A DNA stretch of 64,000 nt from Euprymna scolopes (lineage: Eukaryota; Mollusca; Cephalopoda; Sepiida; Sepiolidae), in the NCBI GenBank assembly GCA_024364805.1, contig CM044495.1:28591343-28655342 (forward strand). The letters are read 5' to 3'. The position numbers and the translations under genes are program-made. Below are positions 22,450 to 32,901 of this stretch, piece after piece. The first letter of the stretch is position 1; every line of letters starts with the position of its first letter. Below the pieces are notes generated by a model that did no database searches, had not been told where the DNA came from, and saw nothing but the letters and a program-made list of their open reading frames with translations.

Positions 22450-23262
22450 GATCACAGTCTGAAACATGTAAATAATGTAGAAGTACTTGTTATGCCGATT
22501 CCAGCAATCCTTTGACTATTCACACATCTTTCATCAAACGGCATCGTTGGATGTGTATGTGCTTACTGGTGTGGAGCCATTGAGAACGAAGGAGGCAGAA
22601 AACTAGGCAGGCTGTCTGCTTCTCACCAGCTTTTTAATGCGTAGATACAATAAGCATAGATGTATATGCAGATACTTTGCTTATGCATTTTTCTGCTTTG
22701 TTTTATTTCAACTCTAGCAGAGGCTCGGATGGTAAGACAGAAGCCGATGCAGCAGACCTCAAATGAGACGGCTTACAAATTAATAATGACACTTCTCCTT
22801 TCAAGTCTTTTTAAAGCTGAGCATAGGTGTGGCACTGGGAGCATGGGAGTGGAACATACAGAGGGCAATACGATAAGGGGAAAACTGAGAGTGAGGGCAG
22901 GGGTGGTGTGGTGGACTGGGAGGGTGATGTGTAACGGAGGTGGAGTATAGAGCAGAAGGCATCAGAAGGAAATGGAAGGAGTCTTCAAGCCAATACACCT
23001 TCATGACATAGAAGATAGAGCAGAAGCAAGGTGGTGGCGGTTATGGAACCAGAGGTGACAGTGAGGGCGGGGGGAGATCTGGAAGATGTTTTGCAGTCAA
23101 AGTATAGTTGGAAGGAAGAAGGTAAGACAATGAAGAGGAAACTGCACTTAAAACCCATAGAAAATGCAGAAATATGCAAGACTGAGAAAACAAGGAAAAT
23201 AAAGTCGAAAGGAACATGAGAATAAAAACGATCAGAAAGAAATATTTTATGAGGAGGGGGTG
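22450..23262. other. Unannotated stretch, G/A-rich from 22830
   Basis: 22830-23220 is G/A-rich and carries short open frames on both strands. A GTAAGA-type donor occurs after 'tggaaggaagaag' at 23121, but no acceptor with a pyrimidine tract or family match supports an exon. Possibly a decayed low-complexity repeat. Confidence 0.3.
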
Positions 23263-23545
23263 GATAGTTTACTTTTTATGGCATATCAATCCTTTTCGAG
23301 TCGTTTAATGTAGAACTCGGTCATTTTTAGGTTTCACATTTCTTAAAAATATTTATAGATCAATCTGTTTTGTAGGCATGTATTCGGTTAATTGGCATAT
23401 TTATAAATGACAGATTTTATTCAGCCCATAGATAGGACCCTGGCAAGTACTACGACTTCTCCGAGTCAGAACTAAGAATTAACCCCACACTTACCAGAGT
23501 TCCTGACTGTGTTTCATCACTGGATATTATTTAATGATTGAGGTA
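23263..23545 (-). mobile_element. SINE-D, nearly full length
   Basis: The plus strand reads 'tttttatggcatatcaatcc', 'ttttcgagtcgtttaatg', 'cccatagataggaccctggc', 'aagtactacgac' and 'tcactggatattat', matching the order in 48976-49319 but more diverged in the head half. Confidence 0.6.
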
Positions 23546-23924
23546 GACAAAGCTGGAGTTAATAATGGAAAATAGAGTAGACAGAAAAAAAGAAAATGAA
23601 TAAGAAAAGGTCTTCTCTCTGTCTTCTATTCATATTTCATGTCCCTTTCATTTGACTGATCATGTTCCCTCCCCCTTAATCTTGTCTTTATTCTCTTTTC
23701 TCTCTATTCGTCTTCTTATACTTCTTTTGTTCTATTTATATTCCCTCTTTGTTAACCCAATGGCTTTTTGCCATCAGCCGGATGGGGGGATGGGGGGGAC
23801 ATAGCACCAAAACCAAAAGTCTAGGTCATTTGTGAAATAGCTTGTTCCTCCTTTGTCTACCTCAATCATTGTGCAGTTCTAGGAGATCCACTCTCCCAGG
23901 CTTTGCCTTCTTTTTTTGAGAAAA

Positions 23925-24085
23925 GGTTAGTTTATCGCTAACCGAGGTGCCCTCAGTGGGGGAATGCCAACTGGACTGCCCAGGCATATTTTGTAGTCCA
24001 GAAGGCTCTTCTTCTAGGGCACTGACTTTTCAAATCCCACTTTCCGACCCTTGTGTCACATCATCCCATCGTGAAAAGTAAATAA
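23925..24085. repeat. Unclassified dispersed repeat (pair with 54035-54190)
   Basis: Shares with 54035-54190, in the same orientation, 'aggttagtttatcgctaa', 'gaggtgccctcagtggggga', 'tgccaactggactgcccagg' and 'gggcactgacttttcaaa'. About 155 bp each. The class is unknown. Confidence 0.55.
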
Positions 24086-24171
24086 CATCATATCCCCTAT
24101 TTGTTTTCTCTCCATGCTCTCCTCATTTGTCTTCGCTCCATGTTCTCTATATGCTCATCCTTTTACTGTAC

Positions 24172-24300
24172 TAATGAGTCATCTCTTACCAAGGCTCAAA
24201 GGCCACTCGGGGATAAGAGTTAATGAGTTTTTAGGCGGTCGTCGGTGAAACAACTTGAGGATGGGAAACGATGATTGGAACTAGGCAATGTGCTCTTTAT
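24172..24300 (-). mobile_element. LINE 3' end, short
   Basis: The minus strand carries the LINE 3' stem-loop region (plus: ttaccaaggctcaaaggcca, ctcggggataag) and about 70 bp of the preceding UTR. Confidence 0.65.
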
Positions 24301-24379
24301 GTTCTACTTTGCACGGTCTTCATATTCCTCTCTTGTCCCTCTCTCGTTATCCCCCTCCCTTTCTTTGGATATGAAGAAT

Positions 24380-24985
24380 GAAAAAAATAGATGCACAAGA
24401 AAATGTCAGAGGTCAAAAGAACTGAGTTGGAAATAAATTGGATGAAGATAAACTGAAGATAAAATTAATAGAAAATAAAATTTAAAAAGAAAAAAAAAAA
24501 AAACATGTCCAGATGAAAAGAAAATGGAAGAAGTCGAAGAAATGGTCAATACATGTCATCGAAGGCTGAGGAAATTTCAAAGTTGACAATGAAGATTCAA
24601 ATAAGTGCATGGCGCCGAACGAGGCATGACTGGAGCAATATCGACAAACTTGATGCGGAGTTGGAGGAACTGGCCAAGTATCCTGCATCTGTTCTCGTAA
24701 GTCTTTAGAGTTGAGGATTTGCCAAGAGGCTGTCTATTGTGACCATGTCTTCACTTTAGACTGAAGAGCGGACAAATGAAAATGGAGGGGGGGGGCACAA
24801 ACACACGAATTGGTAAATAATTGGTAAAAAGATAAGAGCTGCCTCCAATGGCAGATCCAGTGAGGCGAAAGAGAAGGTAAACAAAACGAATGAAAATGCT
24901 GGGATGAAGTAGAGTGAAGAAGAAAGATAAATGGAAAAAATTGAAATGAGAATAAAAACAAAAAATTTAAAAAACCCCAAAAAAC
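24380..24985. other. Purine-rich unannotated stretch
   Basis: The plus strand is strongly A/G-rich (many gaagaaa and gaaaatg tracts). Open frames on the minus strand (F/L/S-rich) are explained by this bias. No gene is seen. Confidence 0.4.
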
Positions 24986-25012
24986 ATACGTCTAAGCATC
25001 ACTCGCAGAGGT

Positions 25013-25350
25013 TTAGTCTGTCAATCAAATATGCTTACATCCAACATAGCATTTTCTTTGCTCTGTCACACTTATGTTTGAAACAGAATTATCTTTAATT
25101 TGTGAAGCATAATTTTTGCTTTAAAATAGCAATTTTGTCGGTCTGTCATATTTCAATTTGAAAAATCACTTTTGTTGGTCTGTCATGTTTATGTTTGATA
25201 TAGCATTTTATTTAGTCTGCCATCCTTACGTTTGAAATAAGTTTCCTTCGTCTGTCAAGCTTATGTTTGAAAATTTTCTTTTTTCTGTGAAACTTTTCTC
25301 TCTAAGAAAAAAAATTCCTGTCCACTTGTCAGTCTGTCACACTTCATTTT
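25013..25350 (+). repeat. Degenerate minisatellite, ~35-45-bp unit
   Basis: 'ttggtctgtcatgtttatgt' followed by 'ttgaaatagcattt'-like text recurs at about 25016, 25061, 25140, 25181, 25216, 25251 and 25330. An inverted array of the same unit is at 45115-45245. Confidence 0.6.
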
Positions 25351-25454
25351 ACAACAACAGATTGAATAGACACGACTTAAGAAATCGAATAATAAAAAAT
25401 AATCGATTTAAAAACATGAATAAGAGGTGCACAACCAATTTAATGGAGGACTCT

Positions 25455-26165
25455 GGGCTTGACCTTTACTCCTGATCTTAAATGGAACACATACATTAAA
25501 TCTGTTGCCAAGGGGGCTGGAAAAATGGTGGGATCCTTCTATCGATCTAGTAGATATCTCACTGCTGATGCAATTCTCTATCTATATAAGAGCCAGGTAC
25601 GTCCAAGGATGGAGTACTGTTGCCACATCTGGGCAGGAGCTGCTAGAAAGGACTTATCCTGCCTTGATAGAGTTCAAAATAGACTTTGTAGCCTTGTGGG
25701 GGATGTCCTTTTCTCTTCCCTGCAACCTCTTTCTCACAGAAGAGATGTTGCGAGTTTGTCTCTGCTTTATCGTTATTTTCATCGCAGGTGCTCGGATGAG
25801 CTCCATTCTATAGTCCCCCCTCGCCAAACTTTCACAAGAAACACCCGTCTAGCAGAAAACACTATCACTAGTTTCCCCCACTCTTTATCTGTGCCTAAAC
25901 CTAAACGTAGATTCAATGAGCAAAGCTTCTTTCTTAGAACTGCACGCCTATGGAATTGTCTTCCGTTTTCCTGCTTTCTAGCTGACTACAATATGGTTGT
26001 CTTCAAGTCTAATGCAAACAAGTTTTTGATGAGCCGTTCCATATGTTAACAAATTTACCAAATGTCCATTACTAACGGTTACTATATTGTCCAATTTCTA
26101 CTGTACACTCTTTAACCCTTATCCTCGAGTGGCCTCTTGGCCTTGATAAGTGGTGATGCCCATGT
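25455..26165 (+). mobile_element. LINE C-terminal domain and 3' end, open frame
   Basis: Carries the longest credible reading frame of the window: 196 codons (25459-26049) with no stop or frameshift. It encodes the post-catalytic part of a jockey/CR1-like reverse transcriptase and its C-terminal region: TFTPDLKWNTYIKSVAK, then KMVGSFYRSSRYL, YKSQVRPRMEYCCHIWAGAA, LSCLDRVQNRL, LQPLSHRRDVASLSLLYRYF and SFFLRTARLWNCLP. The catalytic YADD part and endonuclease are missing, so it is a 5'-truncated insertion starting near 25455. The 3' UTR ends in the stem-loop near 26118-26150. The intact frame suggests a recent insertion. The initial ATG is incidental. Confidence 0.9.
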
Positions 26166-26411
26166 AAAAAACAGAAAAAAAAGACATCAAAATTATGGAA
26201 TTGGCTCGGTCATGTTCAAATCCAATTAGATCTACTGCTGACATTTACAGACTAATACTGTTGATAAAGTTATGAGCTTTCAATTTCCACTCAACAAAGT
26301 AGTGTAGCAACTTTTGTTCAATTAATTACATACAATGAATTGTTTACAGTAGGTATTATGTTTTGGAACTAATGAAAGGTTAATTTGGTATCAGTGGGGA
26401 GTGTCTAAAAT

Positions 26412-26955
26412 ATGATGAAATACGAAGAAAAGATGCTAAAGTATGAAGAAAAGATGCTAAAGTATGAAGGAAAGACGCTAAAGTATGAAGGAAAGATACT
26501 AAAGTACAAAGAAAAGATACTAAAGTACAAANNNNNNNNNNNNNNNNNNNNNNNNNNNNNNNNNNNNNNNNNNNNNNNNNNNNNNNNNNNNNNNNNNNNN
26601 NNNNNNNNNNNNNNNNNNNNNNNNNNNNNNNNNNNNNNNNNNNNNNNNNNNNNNNNNNNNNNNNNNNNNNNNNNNNNNNNNNNNNNNNNNNNNNNNNNNN
26701 NNNNNNNNNNNNNNNNNNNNNNNNNNNNNNNNNNNNNNNNNNNNNNNNNNNNNNNNNNNNNNNNNNNNNNNNNNNNNNNNNNNNNNNNNNNNNNNNNNNN
26801 NNNNNNNNNNNNNNNNNNNNNNNNNNNNNNNNNNNNNNNNNNNNNNNNNNNNNNNNNNNNNNNNNNNNNNNNNNNNNNNNNNNNNNNNNNNNNNNNNNNN
26901 NNNNNNNNAAGATGCTAAAGTATGAAGGAAAGATGCTAAAGTATGAAGAAAAATA
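26412..26955 (+). repeat. 21-bp minisatellite spanning an assembly gap
   Basis: A unit like 'aagatgctaaagtatgaaga' plus one base repeats head to tail on both sides of the gap 26532-26908. As 21 is a multiple of 3, the array reads as a seven-residue repeat (KMLKYEE) in one frame, but there is no sign of a gene. Confidence 0.85.
26532..26908. other. Assembly gap (377 N)
   Basis: Run of N inside the 21-bp minisatellite; the repeat probably blocked assembly. True length unknown. Confidence 0.95.
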
Positions 26956-27618
26956 TTAAAGTACAGATTTGAGAAAAAAAGTTTAAATATAAGGAAAAAT
27001 CTTACAGCATAAGGAAATAATGAAAATGACAATGAAAGAAAGGTGAAAGATTTAGCAATAAATCAAACAACAAAAAAAGGTACTATCAGCGAATGAAATA
27101 TAAATAAAAAATAAAAGGTACCATGAGCTGACAAAAGAAATAAAAGGTACCTTGAGGGAATGAAAGTCGAAATACAGTGAGACAATGAATAAAGACCCAT
27201 CTGAAAAAAGGAAAAAGAATTAAGGAAAAACAAGCCGAGGAAAATGAATGAAAATCAAGTAGGAAGAAAATCGAAAAAAAAAAAAACATGTAATAAAAAA
27301 AAGTAAACACTAAAAGAAAAATCTAAAAATGGCAAAAACAAAATTTACTAAGAAAAAATTAAAATGGGAAGATGCGAACGAGAAACAAGCGACAAACTCT
27401 CCTGATCAATTTGTCCTCATCCAACAATCACGACAACATCGCCACTCAAAAATCGATCCGACTCTTCATCACAGTCGATGAGAACTCGACTCAATCACTT
27501 TGAAATCTCATATCCACACACAATGTCTTCAGAGTCGCTTTTTCAAAAAGTCACCCAGAAGATTCTCACAGAAAAGACACGATCAAACCGGATTCCTCAA
27601 CACACACACACACACACA

Positions 27619-27634
27619 CGTCACGTCACGTCAT
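27619..27634. promoter_or_regulatory. Tandem CRE half-sites (candidate)
   Basis: 'cgtcacgtcacgtcat' holds three successive CGTCA half-sites of CREB/ATF factors. A full palindromic TGACGTCA lies 226 bp further on. No transcription start is known nearby, and it may be a microsatellite by-product of the adjacent (CA)n. Confidence 0.2.
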
Positions 27635-27859
27635 ACTAATGCAGGGATATCAAACTTTATCAGTGATTTCTTTCTATAAAAAAAGTAAATAAAAATGTCA
27701 AAAAGAAGAAAAACAAAAAGAAAAGAAAATGGAGTCACAAAAATAACTTACAATCAACCAACAAGAGAACAGTTCACTTTTTATTCTGGTTTAGATTTTA
27801 ACATTTATCTTAGACCTTGTATACTAATAACCAATTCCTATCTATTCATAAGTCTCTAA

Positions 27860-27867
27860 TGACGTCA
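27860..27867. promoter_or_regulatory. Palindromic CRE (TGACGTCA), candidate
   Basis: Exact 8-bp consensus CREB/ATF site. Such an 8-mer is expected roughly once or less in a random AT-rich 64-kb sequence. Another is at 44825-44832. Function is unproven. Confidence 0.2.
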
Positions 27868-28020
27868 TGACCCGACATTATTGATAAATTTATTTCTTTA
27901 TTTAAATATGAAAATGTTTTGTTTTTTTTAATTTTACAAAAATTCAAAGAGTTTTAACCCTATTATTTCGTATATATCATTTAATTGGACTTCATTATTG
28001 AGATAAGTGTTATTTAGTAT

Positions 28021-28297
28021 TTTATTTTATTGCAATTATCCTTATCTTTTTAGTTTTTGCTTCACAACGTTTCGGCCAACTATTCTTCTGGCCTTAGTCA
28101 GATGGTAACCGCGACGGGATAGGAACTCCGAATCTCCTGACTGCATCCTCAGCGATTACTGTCTTCCATAGTTGTTGTCGTCTCACCATGTTTTGGCCAA
28201 GTAAGCCTCTGGTCGGCTTTGGGTAGGATTGAAACCGCTATCTTCAGACAATGCTCACCTGGAACTGTAGAGATTCAACTTCTTTATCCACTCCGTC
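28021..28297 (-). mobile_element. SINE-A, full length
   Basis: Minus-strand copy with head 'tgacggagtggataaagaag', B box 'ggtttcaatcct', the middle block, the core with perfect stem GGCCA/TGGCC before GAAACGTTG, and the AT-rich tail. It lies directly against an inverted partial copy at 28298-28450. Confidence 0.75.
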
Positions 28298-28450
28298 ATG
28301 GAACTATGGAAAGCAGGAATTGCTGAGGATGCAGTTAGGAGATTTGGAGTTCCTATCCCGTCGCGGTTACCAGCTCACAAAGGCCAGAGGAATAGTTGGC
28401 TGAAACGTCATGAAACAACTAAAAGATGAGGATAATAGTCTGCAATAAAA
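28298..28450 (+). mobile_element. SINE-A 3' half, inverted against neighbour
   Basis: Starts within the middle block (gctgaggatgcagttaggag) and runs through 'ggccagaggaatagttggct', 'gaaacgtcatgaaacaac' and the tail 'gtctgcaataaaataaa'. With the previous copy it forms ~140-bp inverted arms. Confidence 0.7.
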
Positions 28451-28689
28451 TAAACCATTATTTCGTATTATTAAAGAATTATTATTATTATTTAAGAAAA
28501 ATACTGCATCTCCATAAAACGCTCATTATCATCATTTTGGGTTAAACATCTAATTTACATTTTATTTTTGGAAAATCACTCCAGGCAAGGCGTGAAGCCA
28601 ATGAAAGATCTAATAAGAACGAAAGATGATTATCCCAAAGATAAGATATGTCTAATGACCTTATTCTTGAAAGGACCAAGGCTGCACAT

Positions 28690-29040
28690 AGGAGGAAAAC
28701 AAAGCTGGAAGAGAGTTCCACAAGATAGCAGTTCTTGGGGAAAAAGCTATTGGAATAAATAAGCTGTATTACAATAAGGTATCAGAACAGCGAATTGACA
28801 GAGACCACTAGACCAACAAGTCAAATGAGCTGGAAAAAAGGAAGCAGACAATTCTTAAGAACATGTGTCATAATAGTATTCATAAAAAAGACCAAAACTA
28901 GCAAAATTACATCTGAGGGTACAACAAATCAAATTACAGATACGTTTCTGCACTTTATGAAGAACTCAAATGAGAGACAGCTTCACTATCCCAAATATGA
29001 CAGCAGTACTCCACAGATGGTCTAATAGTAATTGGGTATG
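28690..29040 (-). mobile_element. LINE C-terminal fragment
   Basis: The minus strand reads RPSVEYCCHIWDSEAVS (28970-29035), equivalent to RPRMEYCCHIWAGAA of the LINE at 25455. Further on (lower coordinates) it gives a form of 'FFP..TAILWNSLP' near 28690-28770. The intervening part is shortened and frameshifted. It is a different subfamily from 25455. Confidence 0.65.
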
Positions 29041-29076
29041 TAGACTCACAATGTAGCAACTTAAGGTATAATGGTG

Positions 29077-29079
<3 letters not shown>

Positions 29080-29135
<56 letters not shown>

Positions 29136-29160
29136 CCAACATATATATATATACACACAC
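29080..29160. repeat. (TA)n(CA)n microsatellite
   Basis: TA run, then CA run, then mixed TA/CA up to 29160. Confidence 0.9.
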
Positions 29161-29204
29161 TATCATATATAATATATATTTTACATTGTATATGTAGTAT
29201 GTTC

Positions 29205-29300
29205 TGCCTGCGTTAGGTGGTCAGGTGGCATATCCATGATGCGATATATTTCGGGAAGTCATCCCATCGTCAGGTGTGTGTTTGACTTTCAAACATGCGT
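29205..29300 (-). repeat. Retroposon core-like remnant
   Basis: The minus strand reads 'cacctgacgatgggatgact' then 'tcccgaaatatatcgcat': the 'cctga.ga' lead, a GGGA/TCCC stem, and a CGAAA motif as in the SINE cores. Head and tail are not recognisable. Confidence 0.35.
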
Positions 29301-29454
29301 AGTAGATTGGTATGCTGGCATGTGTTGGACAGCTTTTAGAAAATGACTTAGAAACTAGCCCATTTTTGATTACGACTTCATGCCTCTTTCTCTCAAATCC
29401 ATCCTAATTAATTCCTCTCATATTTTCCTACAAACTGATTCTGTTACATAAATT

Positions 29455-29565
29455 GTTATACTCTCTAGTCTGTCAAGGCAAGAAAGAGTGTACCGAGCAG
29501 CACCGTCCCAGACATGAGGGCAATATTCCATTTTAGGTCGAATCTGGTTCTTATACAGATAGAGT
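29455..29565 (-). mobile_element. LINE fragment
   Basis: The minus strand gives an unbroken LYLYKNQIRPKMEYCPHVWD followed by GAARYTLSCLDR, the same region as YKSQVRPRMEYCCHIWAGAA in the LINE at 25455. Only ~110 bp. Confidence 0.75.
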
Positions 29566-29744
29566 TAATAATTTTTAACTTGTCTTTTAAGAGAATCTTC
29601 AGACAAAAACTGAGCAATTGGATTTCACTTGGATTTTCCTTGGGGAAAAAAATAAGTAAACCACCTCCCCCCTAATCCTAGTTAAAAAAAAAATTAAGCT
29701 CAAATGTGAAATTTTTTTTCAAAAGTGAAGTAAAATCGTTTGGT

Positions 29745-29890
29745 CGTACGTTCGGGTTATTTAATGCCGAATTCAATAATTTTGACAAGTTTTTATGCTT
29801 CAAGTGTTTATATCTTCAATTATTTATTCAGTGCTTAGTTTAGTTTTTAGAGGAAAATTATTTTTGTTTAAGACTTTATAAGATGATATC
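29745..29890 (-). mobile_element. SINE-D, internal part
   Basis: The plus strand reads 'gttcgggttatttaatgccg', 'aattcaataattttgaca', 'cttcaagtgtttatatcttc' and 'ggaaaattatttttgttt'. Matches 2846-3060 and 16155-16370. Confidence 0.55.
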
Positions 29891-29944
29891 ATACATTGTG
29901 TACAGATTTCTAACATTTACTTAAAAAATGCTCATATGTATAAA

Positions 29945-30015
<71 letters not shown>
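29945..30015. repeat. (TA)n microsatellite
   Basis: About 65 bp of TA after a short TG stretch. Confidence 0.9.
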
Positions 30016-30249
30016 CTGTCATTAAAAAGCAGTAATACTTATTTTAACTCAATCTTGTCTTGTTATGTTGTATAATTTTTCTCTTTTCCACTGTTTTATT
30101 TTCATAAAAAAGACTGTCCTTCCATTCTATTAAAACAAAACAAAAATACTTAAAATTGGCAAAACAACAAACTAAACAACAAAAGAAAAAGAATTGTACC
30201 ATGAAGCCATAATCAACAACAAAAAATTAAAACAAAAAAAATAAATCCA

Positions 30250-31290
30250 AAATTTTTGGCATTATTCTAACATTTGCTTCGATTCCCGCCCGTCCTTTCC
30301 CTTCTTTCTTTCATTATTCTATTTTCAAAAGTATTTTATTTCTGCATTTCATTTTTTTTTCGTATTTTCCACCAAATTTTAAAAATACCATCTTGTCTTT
30401 TCAGTCACATTTTCCCAACTTTTTTATTTAATTTAAAAAAAAATCTTTTTACTGATTTTATAACTTATTCATTTCCTTATTATCTCTTTCCTTCTTTTTT
30501 TTTGGGGGGGGGGTTTTGTTCAATTGATTTGCCAATTTATTGTATCCTGTTTTATCACTTATGGTTTCTTTTTACGTTCTCTCCGTTTTTTTATATCTTT
30601 TTGTCATCATTAATTTCTCCTGGATTTTTAAAAAATTCCATTCATTTTCCTCTGTTTTTCTCTCTTTTCACTTTTGTTTTCTTTTTCAATTTCATTCACT
30701 TTTGTTTTCTTTTTCAATTTCATTCACTTTACACTTGGCCTAAAATATTTTTTATTTATTTTTTTATTAAGTCAGAGTGCATGCATCGAACTAGATCTGC
30801 AGAAATGAGTTTCATTTTGGATGCCGAAAAGTAAACTTCACTTTTTCTCTTGAAGCATTTCCCCTCTCCTTACATTCATCTTTCTTTCGTGCAACTTTCC
30901 TTCCTTCTTTTTTTCACCACTCTTCCACTCGTTTTTTTTTCAATCCTTATTTTTTCTTTCTTTCTCTTCATTCCACCCTTTCACTTTCTCGACCAGACGC
31001 CATGTTTTTTTTCTCCATTTCTTCTTTTTTTTTTTTTCAAATATTTTTCCTCTTTAGCTTCGCATACATTTTCTTTTACCAATTTTGAATCCCTCCATTG
31101 ATCCCTTCATATATACATCTCTATTTTTGTTCCATTTGTCTGTTTTTCTTCTCTTGGATATTCTATTTTCTTCCTTCCTCTTCACACATTTTATTCAACA
31201 TATTTTTATATCATTAACCATTACAAAAATGTCACGGTTAGACCATCTTTTTTGTTCATACACAAATCAAAATTCGATGAATCATTTGCA
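30250..31290. other. Pyrimidine-rich unannotated stretch
   Basis: The plus strand is strongly T/C-rich for about 1 kb, with T-runs and a G-run (30501-30513). A 30-bp unit ('ttcacttttgttttcttttt' plus 'caatttcat') is duplicated at 30667-30727. The 186-codon Phe-rich frame at 30274-30834 is a result of this composition. Confidence 0.5.
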
Positions 31291-31475
31291 ATAAATATGC
31301 AACTCTTTTGTGCGATCATGGCGGATTCTCATTAGCAGGACCTGTGGAAATTCCACAGCAGATTCGTTCACATGTAATATATTGATGTGGACATTCTGTG
31401 GATGTTCAGCGTAAATGGAGATGCCCTGATATTATTGTAGCTCTTTTGTTAAAACTACAAAAGTATTTATCTAAG

Positions 31476-31861
31476 TTAGCAGGGGTGCCCAGCATAGCCC
31501 GGTCATAAAATACGATTAAATATGATATTTCAATTTATGCAAATTTCGTACATATTATTATAGAGCCAATTTTCTATCGATTCTTATATATTATAAAGTT
31601 GTGAACTCAAAAATAAAAAAATATATATATATCCATATGACTTGGGTGTATCAGCTTGAATCGAAACAGAAACAGAAACTTATGAAGAAATATATATGTA
31701 TATATATATTACTTCAGTTCCTATAATCGAAATGGAAATCAAAACTTACGAAGAATTCTTGATGAAATTATTTATTACAAGAAATAAAACAACAGTCATT
31801 CGGAAGAAAAAAGATGTAAGCATGACACAAAATAACACTCGCTATCATATTAATATATAGA
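31476..31861 (-). mobile_element. Helitron-2, non-autonomous, full length
   Basis: Minus-strand element starting TCTATATATTAATATGATAG after a host A, and ending 'gggctatgctgggcacccct' plus GCTAA (CTRR form). 386 bp, no ORF. The interior 'agctgatacacccaagtcat' recurs at 43460-43691, and 'caagctgatggtacccc' at 36945-37324. Its 5' end lies 7 bp from the 5' end of the next Helitron, in divergent order. Confidence 0.7.
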
Positions 31862-31868
31862 TAAGAAA

Positions 31869-32401
31869 TCTATAATATAAATCTCACCTGTTTGTTTAAA
31901 TGTATGTATGATTCGCAAAAGCTTTCGACAGAGGCGACAGATTCTGACAAGATTGGTATCATTTTGAAGCTCGACGTCTTGGACGACAAATATCGAAAAA
32001 TTAGCCGAAAACATTAATTCTTTCACCCTAAACTGGCCAGTTTTGTACTAGGAGGGGTCGATTTTTTGCGAGGCATTTTTGCAAGTCATCGTATCGGTTG
32101 GATTGACTTCACTAAATTTCACTGTTCCAAACTTCCGGTCACGCCATGGAGCATTGGTAAGACATCCGATTTTGTTTCACTTCTTTTCCGTGGGAGTTAA
32201 AGCCTGCCTGCCTGTCATTACTTTTTTGTTTTTTAACACCTCTCTTCACCCTAACTTCTTACTGTTGTTTTGATTCCCCTCTCTCCCGTTACTACCACAT
32301 TTTTAAACACCTCTCTCCATCCGGACTTCTTACTGTTATTTTAACCCTCCCCTAACACACACAGCTCTCCACACCCGAGCAACACCGGGTACTCCCGCTA
32401 G
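31869..32401 (+). mobile_element. Helitron-1, non-autonomous, full length
   Basis: Starts TCTATAATATAAATCTCACC after A. Ends 'acacccgagcaacaccgggt' and ...CCCGCTAG before T, with a short GC hairpin just inside the end. 533 bp, longer than its relatives because of extra 'cacctctcttcaccctaact'-type repeats near 32238-32340. The A-box-like segment is 32147-32163 and the B-box-like one 32191-32208. No coding capacity. Confidence 0.85.
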
Positions 32402-32901
32402 TATTACATAAACAGTAGAAAAGGTTCTATGTGGGACGACCTAGGTTTTGAAGTAAACCGTCTTCACAGAGGGTCAATAATTTATTTAACTACATATATC
32501 TATTCAAGCAAGTTTACAAGGTCTGTAAAAAGTGACGGAAAAAACAATCATGTTTCACACTAATATCCAGATAAAATATATCAGTCAAGTTAAAAAGATA
32601 AAAAGAAAATGTCTCAAACTGAAAAATTTAATAAAAGGGGAAAAAAACAAAAAAAAAAAACGTATAAATCGGCACAGAAAGAAAGGAAAAAAGAAAATAT
32701 TTCATTATGGAAATATGGTAAGCAAATTTCTTCCAGAATTAATTAAAAACAGGAGAGGCTGAAAAGGTTGGACTTAATATTTAGTTTCTCCCTTTTCTAT
32801 AAAATTTGAAATGATTTTGCCCAGTGCAATTTTTAATCTAGGGAAAAGCTCTGAGTGCCTATATCTATAAATCTTCAGAATGTGAGAGAATATATAATTA
32901 T

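Larger units (their letters stand above)
26956..28000. other. Unannotated stretch: purine-rich, then mixed unique sequence
   Basis: 26956-27350 continues the A/G-rich bias. 27380-27600 is less biased, GC-richer and repeat-free. Neither strand gives a long open frame there. A (CA)n run sits at 27599-27619. Confidence 0.35.

Noticed and set aside
22801-23219. Overlapping frames in G/A-rich sequence near 23 kb
   Set aside because: Open on both strands because of base bias; one GTAAGA site alone is not enough.
26412-26955. CRISPR-like array
   Set aside because: Units are contiguous 21-mers with no spacers, in a eukaryotic setting; a minisatellite.
30274-30834. 186-codon open frame, Phe/Leu/Ser-rich
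   Set aside because: It lies wholly in a T/C-rich tract where TTT, CTT and TCT codons dominate; no domain, no splice or start context.
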